From Acrasis kona (lineage: Eukaryota > Heterolobosea > Eutetramitea > Acrasida > Acrasidae), in assembly GCA_026419775.2 (NCBI GenBank), contig JAOPGA020001684.1:1-38958 (forward strand): a stretch of DNA of 38,958 bases. The letters are read 5' to 3'. Every line of letters begins with the position of its first letter. Positions within the stretch are counted from its first letter, which is position 1. Below, one piece after another: positions 1 through 10,900 of the stretch. Under the pieces are notes generated by a model that was not told where the DNA came from, searched no databases, and was given only the letters and a program-made list of their open reading frames with translations. The position numbers and the translations under genes are program-made.

Positions 1-1494
1 GTTTACAGAGATTGCCCTTTGTCCATTGTTTGTTGCCGTACCAACAAAGGTTACATTATAGTTGATGCATTGTAGTGATACAGATACAGTGGTATCAAAT
101 GTAGGTGCAGTTGGAGTGGGTGTTGGTGTATTAGTTGGAGTTGCAGTGGGAGTAGAAGTTGGTGTATTAGTTGGTGTTTCAGTAGGAGTGGGTGTTGGTG
201 ATGGTGTTGATGGTCTTGGTGTCAAATTGACAATTGGTGATGTAGGTGTAGCAGTTGGTGTGGGTGTATCAGTTGGTGTTGCAGTTGGTGTTGCAGTAGG
301 TGTGGGTGTACTTGTAGCAGTAGGCGTCGATGTAGGAGAAGGTGATTGAGATGAGCAAGGTGAAGTAAAGAACTCCACTCTGCTAGTAGCACTACTGCAC
401 GTATTTCTAATATAAATATCACTACCAACCTTCTTAACAGATAAACATCCATTATCAGCATCGTTCTTCACGCCATAACACTGACCATTGGTCTGAACAT
501 AGGCATAATCAAATTCACTACCAGCAGGTACGCTATAAAGGAATGGATCCTCCACGCTAGTGAACGCCGCTCCAGCAGCACACGTTCCATCCTGTCTGAT
601 GCCCTTCAATGTAGCAGGGCAATTGAATGGTGTTTTACATGCAGATGTATTATCTACATAATAACAATTATTAGTTCTTCCCTCATTATTCTCACCACAG
701 TGACAATCAAAATCATGAACTTGAACCCATTCAGGCGTTCTGCCGTCGAATCCAGTAAATGTGTAGCAGTATCCTGGACTAAAGTTGAATGGAGCAGATG
801 GGTGGAAATTGAGACTTGTGCCGTCGGTAAAGCGCACGTTGGCATCGATAGTCGATACTTCGTATCCCCAACAAGCAACGACTTTATCGTTACTGACAAT
901 AAAGTACTTTGATCCTAGTGAACTTGTTGGCGCTGAAGATGTTGAGGGTGATGAAGAAGAGGGTGATGAAGTAGGTGATGGAGTAGGTGATGGAGTAGGT
1001 GATGAAGTAGAGGGTGTGGCAGAGGTGGCCAAGTTAAAGAGTAAACATGAAGTTACTCCGTTGTTGCATGTAATGGTCAATCTTCCGAGTTTTCCATTGA
1101 GTAGGGTTCTTAGGTTGGCCTGGGATTGTTGAAAGGTCCTTGCGTATAATCCATTAAAATTGGAAGCATAAAAATTGTTGATTCCTGTTTGTGTTGCGCC
1201 GTTTGAATCTGTGTATGTGTTCTTCCAAGTAGAAGTGGCGGCGTCATAGTATTCGAACGTTCCACCGTTACATCCGTTGGTAATGGGTGCACCAGTTGAT
1301 GTGACGATAGCGTTGTTGACGTTTAGTTGAGTATCCGAAGCTCCAATGGGAGGGAGCACAAAAGTGGGTTGTATAGGGTTGTTGAATTGATAGCCACACG
1401 AAGTAGATACTACTCGTGTCTTCTTCGATAATGATGTTTGGGCAAATAATTGAGCAACTAGTGCTAGGACAATTAATACCTTGTGTGTTATCAT
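1..1494 (-). CDS. Secreted Ser/Thr/Pro-rich multidomain surface protein (C-terminus off the window)
   Basis: On the minus strand one frame stays open from an ATG at 1494-1492 to the window edge, 498 codons with no stop, so the C-terminus lies outside. The first ~19 residues ([19 protein letters not shown]) form a signal peptide. Residues ~20-155 and ~190-375 are two cysteine-containing globular segments. They are separated by a Ser/Pro/Thr linker (repeated TPSP/SPS units), and a longer TPTATPT-type linker of about 80 residues follows, then a third domain begins. Such linkers are normally heavily O-glycosylated stalks, so I infer a cell-surface or matrix protein. I do not recognise the globular domains. 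The linkers also create a false GVGV-rich frame on the plus strand. The start is the first ATG, 46-55 nt after a TATA-like run. Confidence 0.8.
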   Translation of the reverse strand, partial: MITHKVLIVLALVAQLFAQTSLSKKTRVVSTSCGYQFNNPIQPTFVLPPIGASDTQLNVNNAIVTSTGAPITNGCNGGTFEYYDAATSTWKNTYTDSNGATQTGINNFYASNFNGLYARTFQQSQANLRTLLNGKLGRLTITCNNGVTSCLLFNLATSATPSTSSPTPSPTPSPTSSPSSSSPSTSSAPTSSLGSKYFIVSNDKVVACWGYEVSTIDANVRFTDGTSLNFHPSAPFNFSPGYCYTFTGFDGRTPEWVQVHDFDCHCGENNEGRTNNCYYVDNTSACKTPFNCPATLKGIRQDGTCAAGAAFTSVEDPFLYSVPAGSEFDYAYVQTNGQCYGVKNDADNGCLSVKKVGSDIYIRNTCSSATSRVEFFTSPCSSQSPSPTSTPTATSTPTPTATPTATPTDTPTPTATPTSPIVNLTPRPSTPSPTPTPTETPTNTPTSTPTATPTNTPTPTPTAPTFDTTVSVSLQCINYNVTFVGTATNNGQRAISVN

Positions 1495-2208
1495 TGTTTT
1501 TTTGTTTGGTGAGGGTACGTGAGGGTATTCAGAGTCTTAATAAATATAAAGTGATAGTTAAAAATAGCTTCACCCTATAAAGTAATCATTGGATCACTAA
1601 TTTGGACAAGTCTCTAAATTAACTTAAAATGTCAAGTCGTGAAAACGTCTCATGAAACGTTCTCTCCGAATTGGCGCCTTGAGAATAACATTGTGTGGAA
1701 AACAGTCTCATGAAAATTTCACATTACGAATCACTTTGAACTTTTGCTGATGCCTTACGCTTCGTACCTACAAGGATAAGTTCTCCAATCACAAACTGGA
1801 CAAATACCACCTCGCTTGATATCTACCGCAGTGAACTTGACCACTATAATATCTATTCCAACAATACAATAACGATTTTTACACTTTTTGATTTCAATTC
1901 GAACCACATTTTAATTCAATAAAGCAATGGTTACATCAATGTATACATTAAAACTCTTTACTACCACTTGTCTTTGTTTTTCCATTATGTTTATTGGTAG
2001 AACGAACAATCACACTATGTGACTACTTTTATGGCTATGTGCTGAAAAAAAATGTCCAATCATAAAAATGGTTTTGTTCACGCTTTGAAACTATAGATAG
2101 CAATCAAATCTATCACAGTATCAACTATAAGGTCTTCAATAACACCAAGGTTTTACTATCCTTGCATTCTTTCTGTTAAAATTTCATATTGGTAAACCTA
2201 CACAACTT
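1495..2208. other. Divergent intergenic region
   Basis: AT-rich spacer of 714 bp between the divergent starts of the surface protein (1494, minus) and the sphingosine kinase (2209, plus), so it should hold both promoters. The minus strand has a TATA-like TTTATATTTA at 1550-1541. An 11-bp word, GTCTCATGAAA, occurs twice at 1647-1657 and 1705-1715. I see no coding potential or RNA gene. Confidence 0.5.
1647..1715. repeat. Two copies of GTCTCATGAAA, 58 bp apart
   Basis: Perfect 11-bp direct repeat at 1647-1657 and 1705-1715 in the divergent spacer. It could be a paired transcription-factor site or chance; nothing else supports a role. Confidence 0.3.
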
Positions 2209-3717
2209 ATGCAAACAAGCAAACATCAGGCAGCCCCCGTGGACACATGTGAAATTAATATACCAACAAAAATAATACAATCTATGCTTGTTTATAACAA
2301 GATCTCTGTTAATTGTTCACTGGACAAAGATGCATTCACATTCACAGACAACAAAAAAACGGGATCAATAAGGTATGACGCAATGTTCGCCGTCCACAAA
2401 AACCAGAACCAACCTAATGCATTTATAATATACGCCTTAGATCACAAAATCGACCTTAGATTAATACAGGAGTTTGTGTGCCCTACATCTGAACAATGCG
2501 ATACTTGGATTATTGATTTGAAGTGTAAAATTTTTGGAGTCCCCAGAGAAACCAATGATGCTCCTTTCCTGTTCAAGCAGAGAAGGGTGCTACTGATAAT
2601 AAATCCAAACTCTGGAAGAAAGCTCGCGAATAGCTACTTTACAAAGCATGTTAGACCCATTCTAGACCATGCACACTTGACGTACAGCGTAATCAGGACA
2701 GAACATCCCCATTATGCCCACGATTATTGCAAGAACATGCCGCTCGATGAATTTGATGAGATTGTCACCATGGGAGGTGACGGAGTGCTCTACGAAGCCA
2801 TCAACGGTATCATGTCTAGGCCAGACTGGAAGCATGCAAGTGAAAAACTTCGTTTCGGTGTTATACCCGCAGGTACCGGCAACGGACTTGCAACTGTAAC
2901 AGGTGCCATGCCAAACGTTTCACACGCATCCACGCCCCAAAGATCCGCCTTCATCATTGCAAGAGGTTTTTATAGTCCTCTAGATTTAATGAGCGTGTAC
3001 CAAAAAGACAAGAGAGCCTACTCTTTCCTAAGCATCACATGGGCGGTAATAGCCGATGTTGATCTCGGAACAGAAAATTTACGTTGGATGGGAGGTGCAA
3101 GAAATTTAGTTGGTGCGGTCAGATCCATCATGAAGCAAAAATACTACAGAGGAAAGATACAATACATTGAAGCAGACGAATACAATAGACCATCTCAACA
3201 ACACATTAGTCCATATTACGATAATCAGACACCAACATCAATCAACGGTCAAGAAGCGCCCACTTGTCAATTACTAACGCAACATTTATCCGAAGAATTT
3301 CAATCTCATTGCCCCACGCAATTCGCCATCCAGAAAAGTTTTGAAACGAACCAACAAACTTTGATACCTGCACAAGTAAAGACCATCGAAGATGATTTCT
3401 TCTTATTCATAGTGAGCAACATTACTCATTTATCATACGACTTTATAGCATCACCTGCTGCTCACATGCACGATGGCGCCGTGGACTTGGTCATGATGAG
3501 AAGGAAAATGAAGAGAGGGGACATGTTAAAATTATTTACTGACACCGAAACGGGTAAACATGTCGAGAGCGATTCTGTGGAGGTACACAAGATTCGTGCC
3601 TTTGCATTCTATCCCATCGATGATGGTAGTTTCATGGCAATAGATGGAGAGAAACTAGACTATGCGCCGGTATTCTGTGAGGTCCATCAAGGACTAATTA
3701 ATATGATGACTTATTAA
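2209..3717 (+). CDS. Sphingosine kinase (diacylglycerol-kinase catalytic fold)
   Basis: A 502-residue lipid kinase, intronless, predicted to phosphorylate sphingosine to sphingosine-1-phosphate using ATP. Residues ~10-110 look like the PH-like N-terminal region common in this family. The catalytic domain starts near residue 128 with the NPNSGR nucleotide-binding motif. It continues with the GGDGVLYEAINGI signature (GGDG at residues 189-192) and the GVIPAGTGNGLA loop near 220. The segment around ADVDLGTENLRWMGG is characteristic of sphingosine kinases rather than diacylglycerol kinases. The C-terminal lobe ends with DGSFMAIDGE. Residues ~325-385 are a low-similarity insertion rich in Gln and Thr. 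No transmembrane segment is visible, so a cytosolic enzyme recruited to membranes is likely. Part of its 3' end is duplicated downstream. Confidence 0.9.
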   Translation: MQTSKHQAAPVDTCEINIPTKIIQSMLVYNKISVNCSLDKDAFTFTDNKKTGSIRYDAMFAVHKNQNQPNAFIIYALDHKIDLRLIQEFVCPTSEQCDTWIIDLKCKIFGVPRETNDAPFLFKQRRVLLIINPNSGRKLANSYFTKHVRPILDHAHLTYSVIRTEHPHYAHDYCKNMPLDEFDEIVTMGGDGVLYEAINGIMSRPDWKHASEKLRFGVIPAGTGNGLATVTGAMPNVSHASTPQRSAFIIARGFYSPLDLMSVYQKDKRAYSFLSITWAVIADVDLGTENLRWMGGARNLVGAVRSIMKQKYYRGKIQYIEADEYNRPSQQHISPYYDNQTPTSINGQEAPTCQLLTQHLSEEFQSHCPTQFAIQKSFETNQQTLIPAQVKTIEDDFFLFIVSNITHLSYDFIASPAAHMHDGAVDLVMMRRKMKRGDMLKLFTDTETGKHVESDSVEVHKIRAFAFYPIDDGSFMAIDGEKLDYAPVFCEVHQGLINMMTY

Positions 3718-3992
3718 AAGTTTCTTTGCTAATTTCTTTGATAATCTTGTGTTGATTGAGAAGTTTGTAACAATGACATCTAGTCAAAAATGCCTACACG
3801 TGCAATCCCCAATTTTTTTATTACTGAATCACTAACAAAAGAACATGTAATTAGGAAAGACTTCTTGGATTTGTTTGGAAGTCTCCAAACAAAGTTGGAA
3901 AAAGATGGGATGATTCGCACAATAATCTAAAGTATACTAGGTCCATCAATGACTTATTAAAAGCTTTTTTGCTAATTTCTTTGAGAACCTTG
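3681..3992 (+). repeat. Direct duplication of the sphingosine kinase 3' end
   Basis: Bases 3681-3749 (the last codons, stop and start of the 3' UTR) recur at 3940-3992. GGTCCATCA at 3681-3689 matches 3940-3948. ATGACTTATTAAAAG at 3706-3720 matches 3949-3963. The next 29 bases match at about 25 positions. The second copy lacks the 16 bases 3690-3705. This looks like a degraded tandem duplication of the gene tail. Confidence 0.7.
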
Positions 3993-4447
3993 ATGTTGAA
4001 CTATGGCTCATTGTTGATTTTGGGCGAGGTGAATGTTTGATATCTGACAGATAAATGTCCCAAAGTGAGCTTTAAAAAAGTCACAACTTAGATCTAAATT
4101 TGAGGAGGATCTTGATTCACCATAAATGATTGTGGATCCGATAAACATTCTTTGTTTCTAGAATAATCGCTCCTTGCTACTACTTTCTATTTAAAACATA
4201 TATACATTTTAGTACTCCTGACAAAAAAAGAAAACCGAGTAGGGATCCGATTACAACAGAAATCGACTTGTTTGGTGACTTCTATCTTCTATACTAACAT
4301 CAATATCGCTTTTAGTCATTTTCTTGGTCTAAATAGTAAACTGAGTTTTAATATTGTTAGAAAATCTATACATAAATGCACAACGTCCAGGATAGGAGGA
4401 CCCTTCAAAGTATTTAAGGCCATTCTATCAAACAAGACAAATAACAA
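3718..4447. other. Intergenic region with duplicate gene tail and hairpin
   Basis: This 730-bp AT-rich spacer follows the sphingosine kinase. It carries the degraded copy of that gene's 3' end at 3940-3992 and a perfect 10-bp hairpin at 3870-3893. The rest shows no convincing reading frame and should include the promoter of the RWP-RK gene. Confidence 0.5.
3870..3893. repeat. Perfect 10-bp inverted repeat with 4-nt loop
   Basis: TTTGTTTGGA at 3870-3879 pairs with TCCAAACAAA at 3884-3893 around the loop AGTC. It lies between the kinase gene and the duplicate of its tail. It could form a hairpin in a read-through transcript or be a scar of rearrangement. Confidence 0.55.
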
Positions 4448-4807
4448 ATGACGACACAACACAATCGCGACAACTTCTTTGAGTACAATCCAACACTACA
4501 CTCCTTTGGGAATAAGAATCTGCTTTGTGAGAAGGTTGGTGTAAGAGAAATCATGATGTGTCTTAATTTATCACAAAGCGAGGCATGCAGAGTACTTGGA
4601 GTCAGCCTCTCCACACTAAAGAGAAGATTCTATGCCACAGGTCTAGGAAGGTGGCCCTCAAAGAAAGTGAGGAAGGTCAAGAAGCTTGAGAAGAGTTTGA
4701 AGATAGATTACGTGTTAAATGTACAGACAATGGACGAAAAGGACGTTTCACAACTAGAGGACTGCGATATTTCATGGCTGAAGTCAGCAGCATGCGAGAG
4801 GACATAA
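4448..4807 (+). CDS. Minimal RWP-RK domain protein
   Basis: A 119-residue intronless protein that is almost entirely a RWP-RK DNA-binding domain. Residues ~26-80 contain the helix pattern LNLSQSEACRVLGVSLSTLKRRF, followed by GLGRWPSKK with the signature at residues 68-73. The canonical motif is RWPxRK; here the fifth position is Lys instead of Arg. RWP-RK factors are known mainly from plants and green algae (nitrogen response, gametogenesis) and from some amoeboid protists. The protein lacks the regulatory N-terminal and PB1 regions of NIN-like proteins, resembling the short RKD type. The tail after residue 85 is acidic. A nuclear role is inferred. An AATAAATAAA run about 40 bp after the stop is a likely poly(A) signal. 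Confidence 0.8.
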   Translation: MTTQHNRDNFFEYNPTLHSFGNKNLLCEKVGVREIMMCLNLSQSEACRVLGVSLSTLKRRFYATGLGRWPSKKVRKVKKLEKSLKIDYVLNVQTMDEKDVSQLEDCDISWLKSAACERT

Positions 4808-5761
4808 CTGAACAGTCCTGTTAAGAGTTGTAATATATATATAATAAATAAACACTGTTTGATAATCAAGGCATAATCATCATATCTCACCACTCATGTA
4901 TTGTGACAAACAGTTGATGCAATGCAAAATAGATCAACACAACAGTAGCACATGAAATTGGATCTTAAAAAACCTTGAGGACACCAAACCCTCGGCACAT
5001 TAAAGAGATATACCATTACAATATCACAACACCCAGATAATTCAAAGTGTCGATGTGAAGCCTGGTGTTGTGGCTTTGCTTATATCTCCAAAAACGTTTT
5101 TGTTCTTAATAGTTACATTAAAAAACATTTATTTGATGAAGTTCATTTACATGCTTTCGATCAAATTTTGTCAAATGAATGATGGATAAATAACACGTAG
5201 ACTAGTGGCGGTATTCGCGAACGTAACCAAATGATTAACCCGTACTTGATGATTGTCAAAAGAAAGGATGCATGCATAAAGTATATTGCTGTGCCACTAC
5301 TCGTACGCTCTACTTGTATCCACAACTCTATACAATTTAAACTCTTGTTGAAAATGATTAACTTACATTAACTACACACAAACCGAAAAAGTAGTGCTTT
5401 GCTAGACAGTCTTTATTATAAAACAACGTCCAGTAATAACTAATCCTTCATGTGGAATGATTAAATTTGAAGTAATGCCCACATGGGTGACAAAACGTGC
5501 GTGGGTCGAAAAGGAACCGTCAAATTACAACGGTCATCGTTGATTGGACAGTCAATTTCAGCAGCCAATCGAAAACTCCCGCGTAGGCACCGGATAATTT
5601 TCCTCAATAAATTTCTAAAGTGTGATTTTGAAAAAAATTAAAATAACGTTACACCAAAGATCTGTGAGAAGTCTCTAATAATCGGACATCCACCTTGGCC
5701 TACTTCTTAGTCAACCGTAACATTAGTGGAACCAAACCCAACACAATCAACATACACCATC
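4808..5761. other. Long intergenic region upstream of the bromodomain gene
   Basis: The 954-bp spacer holds the 3' end of the RWP-RK gene and the promoter of the bromodomain gene. I see no credible coding frame. A 9-bp imperfect inverted repeat (CACAACACC at 5025-5033, GGTGTTGTG at 5064-5072) is present. Near the bromodomain gene there are oppositely oriented CCAAT boxes at 5543-5547 and 5565-5569 and an ACCGT/ACGGT pair. Confidence 0.4.
5516..5569 (+). promoter_or_regulatory. CCAAT pair and MYB-like sites upstream of the bromodomain gene
   Basis: About 195-245 bp before the ATG, AACCGT (ending 5520) and AACGGT (ending 5534) form an inverted pair resembling MYB sites. ATTGG (5543-5547) and CCAAT (5565-5569) form an inverted CCAAT pair. 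Assignment rests only on motif likeness. Confidence 0.3.
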
Positions 5762-7966
5762 ATGTCAACACTAGCAACGACAGAGACTACTCCACAAACT
5801 AACGATACGATAACTAGCAATACAGACTCCATGGCCGTAGACAATACCGCCACTAGTCAACAGGAAACACCTGCATCCGATCCAGAACTAAACAACAAAA
5901 GGTCGCACGTTGAAATGACTGAAGGGGAACCACCTTCCGACGACGACCATCGTGACGAGAAGCGAATCAAAACAGACGACTCGAAAGAGACGACGTCCCC
6001 TAACGCTACCACCACCACCACTACCGAACAACCTACAGCTCAACAAGAACAACCCGCGCCCGACGCACCACCTAAGTCACTTTCATTGTTACAAAAGCTC
6101 AAAATGAGAAAAGCGAAAATGGATGAAATAATCAACGAGGAAACAACCACCAACACCTCTCAATCAACTCCAACATCTACCGTCGCATCAACAGATGCAG
6201 TCAAGACTCCAGGTAAGAGGGGAAGAAAAGCAAAGGCAAAGAGCCCGCCCGAAGCAGCAGCAGCACCGCCATCCGATGATGACGAATCGACAAAGTAAGC
6301 GCAACAAACGTGCAACCTCTAGCAGACTATCGGACAGGTTCCGTCCAACATTACAAACTACAACTTTCAACAATTTGTTATAAATTACTTCACGTGATAC
6401 TCGCCCATCGATGGGCGTGGCCATTCAAAACGCCAGTCGACCCAGAGAAATTGGGCATTCCGGATTACTTCAACATTATCAAACACCCCATGGATCTCGG
6501 CACCGTGGATAAGAAATTAACGAATAACGAATACAATGAGATTGAGGATTTTTGTAACGACGTGAATCTCGTGTGGAATAATTGCATCAGTTACAACCAA
6601 CCCGGCAGCGATGTGGTCAAGATGGCAGACGAGCTAAAGAAGTTATTCAGCGAGAAGTGGAACAAGTTGTTGCAGGATTTACAATCGGGCATATTGTCTC
6701 CCGAGAATGATTTGAAGAGAAGGACGAGCAGCGCCAGCGCCACTTACAAGGAAGATGCCGTGGTGGAGGAAAAGAAGCCAAAGCCAGCTCGCCCAGCAAG
6801 ATCAGCCCCCAAGAAGAAGGCGCAACCGAAAAAGAAGGCCACTCCCACCGTCATTGACGCCAAGGAGATGACATTTGAGGAGAAGCGTAAATTAGGCAGC
6901 ACCATCTCCACTCTCGAACAGGACTGCTTGCGCAAGGTGGTAGAGATTATTCAAAAACAAGCACCAAAGGCATCGAGCAAGGCCAACGAGCTGGAGATTG
7001 AAGTGGATTTGGACAAGTTGGATGCCATCACGTTGAGAACACTGGAGGAATACGTCAACAGCGCGCTCAGCAACAACAACAACACGACGAGCAACAGTGC
7101 CGACGCTGCTGCACCCAGCGAGACCAACCAACAACACAAGAAGAAGAAGAAGAACGATCAGGACAGCGAGAGCAGCGGTGGAAGCAGCGACGAGAGCAGC
7201 AACACTGAATCTTCGAGCGACAGTGGTAATTTACATTTTGTCATTCACGATGCTAACACTTTTTGTAGGTTCGTCTGATTCGGATTCGGAGAATGAAAAG
7301 GAAAAGTTTATGAATATGAACATGAAGAATGAATCGGCTCCACAGTCGCTGACGAATCAGCCCGCACCTACAGAGGCTGTACCACCCGCCGCGACGAGCC
7401 CCATTCAACAATCCACACCACAAGGTAGATAGACAACAAGTTACGCAACATGTTGTTTACTTGTGATCAACACAGCGGGCGTAACGACCCTTTTAGAAAC
7501 TACTAAAACAGGAAGCGAGGAGAAGAGCGAACAGGAGAAGATTGGCATGATGATGCCCACTTTGGAAAATGCGAAGGCCATATCCATAGAGAATGAGAGC
7601 GGATGGAGCAGCATGATGATGGACGACAGCGACGAAGAGTCAAGTGCTCAGCAGCCGCCAGCTTCAACATCATTTGCAACGATGAGCTCTGAAGCGTCAT
7701 CCAATTGGACCGATTTTCAGAACAAGAGTCAACAGTTGGCGCAGCGCCAGAAGGAGAGGGAAGAATTGAGGGTGCGTGATATGGAGGAGAAGCAGCGTCG
7801 CTTGGAACAAGAGGTCAAATCACAAGAGGATGCCCGCATACAGGCCCAGAAGAGAGACGAAATGGAGAGGGAAATTGCTGCAAAGGAGAGAGAAAAGTTT
7901 GAAGCCTCCCAGAAACATGAACAAGAAGAACAGGACAGTGACCTGAATAGAATGTTTGGAATATAA
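5762..7966 (+). CDS. Bromodomain plus NET-domain chromatin protein (BET/GTE type)
   Basis: The start is the first ATG, at 5762. Exons are 5762-6212, about 6323-7225, 7269-7424 and 7476-7966, giving 2001 nt and 666 residues without any frame break. The introns at 7226-7268 and 7425-7475 are clear. The first junction is uncertain, because a 43-nt intron at 6295-6337 plus a one-base shift fits equally well. The N-terminus is acidic and Ser/Thr-rich with a KRxR basic patch. A single bromodomain follows (WPFKTPVD, PDYFNIIKHPMDLGTV, then the acetyl-lysine-binding SYNQPGSDV). The NET (extraterminal) domain begins at MTFEEKRKLGSTI. An acidic Ser/Asp stretch and a charged C-terminal helix (EREELRVRDMEEKQRRLEQE) complete the protein. 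It should read acetylated histones in the nucleus. One bromodomain plus NET is the plant GTE arrangement; animal BET proteins have two bromodomains. Confidence 0.85.
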
Positions 7967-7976
7967 GCTCATGGGT

Positions 7977-10900
7977 TTATAACAATGATTTCTTCTTTTC
8001 GTTTATTTGCTTTTGCTTTTCGATTTCGTTTGGATCCATGTTTTTGGGTCCCACTGCCACAGAGCAAATCATGTATTTGTTGCCAATAGGTTTTAGATAA
8101 GATTTGCATGCATCTACAATGTCAACCACTGATGCCTCCAAGATTTGTTCTCTAAAAAGGTCATGCTTGTTTTTTCTTGTATTTTGAACGCCGAATACAG
8201 CTTCAGTCCTTGAAAGTTCCCATGGGGATGCAACGGATTGGAATTTTTTGAGCGCATTTTGCTTTGCGATTTGTAACTGATAGCTGGTGAACATTGTGCT
8301 GGATAACCAATTGACTGCATTGGTATAAATCATGCTGCCATCTATCACATACTGTCAATTCAAGTCAAATCATGTACTTACATTCGACGTGCTGTCTTTG
8401 CACAGTATTCAAAGTGACAACTCCATCATACACATTGCACGTAAATTCTGCAAAGTCGCACACCTTGTGAACATCCTCTGTCAGCAAATATCCATTCATC
8501 AACTCCACAGCGATAGTGATAAATGCATGATCCTCGCTCCATCTGGGCGGACCAGTGACGGAATGACTAGTGATTGCATCTTTATAGGGTGCTTCGATAT
8601 AATGCTGAAAAGACTCTGCCCTGAAAGGTTTTATTTTTCCTGGTTGAGTTTCGTTGTAATGGAACACATCACTAGCATTCTTCAAAACAGATCTTTGAAC
8701 AGCAGCATTAGACGTGTTAATCACTCTAATACGATTTTCTTTATTTAACAATAATGCACCAGCTACTTGCATATTAGAAACCAGAGATTGATAACCTTGT
8801 TCTTGCATGTTTTTCAATTCTTCTTTTGTATAGTTTGTAACCTCTCCAGCACCTCTTTTGTTGTGATATTCCAGTTCCATTTCTCCATACTTGTAATAAA
8901 ATTGTAAAAATTTCCAATAATGGTATCCATCACAAAAATCATGAAAATTCTAAAATGCAGTGAATAAAAACAAAAAGCATTTCACTTACCGAATAATTAC
9001 TCACTTTGGATGCAGAGTATGATTTGATCATTTGTAATGGATTGGACAAGAATAATTCTTCCATTCGATAACACTCGCTCTTGACCGTCTCGCGTACGAT
9101 TTCCATCACGTGATTCAAGTCCATATTTTCTTGTTTAATACAACTCTCCAACATGAAAATTTGAATCAAATCCATCACTTTGTAAATTTGATTCGAATGA
9201 CAATTTGCACTAAAATTCAATCCAATACGTGCATCGTGCTGATCCTTTTCGAAAGAGATCCATGGCTCCACTTTGAAATCATCACATGTGATTTTTAATT
9301 TGTTCATTAGAACAATTGCCGATTCATCTCTTGCCGGTAATTTCAAAATCACTTTACACAACAACGACATGAGCGCTGCGTCCTTCAATCCAAAAAATTC
9401 ATTCGGCGTGGCATCAATGATGCATTGCAAATGGACCACATCGTACATGTTGGAACAAATATTGTTGAGTACCAATGGGCCACCTGATAATTTCGCATGG
9501 ACACATTTTGGTGAATGAGTGGTGATTGATGATGATGGATCGTGATTCGAAAGTAATTGTGAATCACGACCAATTACAAATTGTTGATACGGCTCTACTT
9601 GGTCCATGAAACGTGTTACGGAATCTGATACCCGATCTTCGTGATGATTATCTAATGTGATGCGAATGGAACATGATGGTGATAATGGAGAGATTGAATT
9701 CTTGAGGAATTGAACGAGGCCTGTTTTTCTAATGTGTGATTTGATTCTTTCGATGAACTCAACAAAGCATGTGTGGTTGACCAACGTCTCGTTGAATGTG
9801 TCGTTGCGCCATGCACGAATGATACTTGCGTGTAAATGTTGACTCATGTGCGTTCTTATTCTGATGCTGTACTTGTTGATTAGTTCATCCATTAAATCAG
9901 GATTGGCGGGAAATGTTCCGTTGCTGATCTTGTCGATGGTGTCATTCATGACTTGTTCCACTTTTGAAATGTTTTTAATGTTGGCGACTTGCATCACTAC
10001 GTGCGATCTCTCTAATGTTGGTTCGTTAAAGTCATACAAGTAAGAAGAAACCACATCTTGTTCATCGGGTAATTCTTTTTTGATAGCTCTCACAATGGGT
10101 CCGTTCGTGTGGACAAGGTAATCTTGGATCATTCCCAAAACGTACAAGTTGTATGGATCTGATTGGTCGACCTGACTTGTTGACCATGCCATGATGAGTC
10201 TATTGTTTGTGATTTTTGGATTGGTAAATGTTGGTGGGGGAACGGTTAATTGAACTGTTTTGAAGGGATGGACTTCTTTTGGTGTCGCGTCGTGTATGGT
10301 TTGATGTTGTGTGAAAGTGTCATCATGTAATGTGGAAAGTATTTTTGTAACAACTTCCTGGCTCACATCACCATAAATGACCATGAGGGATTCACTGGGT
10401 ATCACATGATCTGATCTATATTTTTCTACTCGATATTCGTCCGTTTCGAAAAATGCGTCTAACATTCTGGTGCTGTTTATTTTTGTTGTTACATCGTTGG
10501 ACCTTAAGATTCTTTCAATGTCAGAAAAATGTTGTGAATGGGTTACTTGCGTAAATGAGTTTTGACTTGTTCTTCTACAACATTCATGTCCCTCAATACT
10601 TTAGACATGTAGGATCCAATCAACATTTTCTTATCAAGGGGAGACTCTAAATAATTATGTAATGTTTAACATGAGTTATATAACTAACTTGGTTCCAAGC
10701 GTGATACTATGAGGGATTTATATTCGCTCTTTGTAATTGGTTTATAAAATAAATCTTTGCACATCAATACACAGGCATCCTCAAAATCTTCTGGTTGCGT
10801 AACTACTGTGCTGAACTCCATAATTTGACCGTCACTGCTTGTGTCACCATGAATGTCGTCAAGAAAGAGCGGTCTTTCAAGAGGGTTTGATATAAGTCCC

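Noticed and set aside
62-349. Plus-strand GVGV-rich frame
   Set aside because: It is the complement of the Thr/Pro linker of the minus-strand surface protein, whose frame is open from 1494 to the edge.
5025-5072. Inverted repeat CACAACACC/GGTGTTGTG as a structured RNA
   Set aside because: Only nine pairs with a 30-nt loop and no promoter or family features; chance is adequate.
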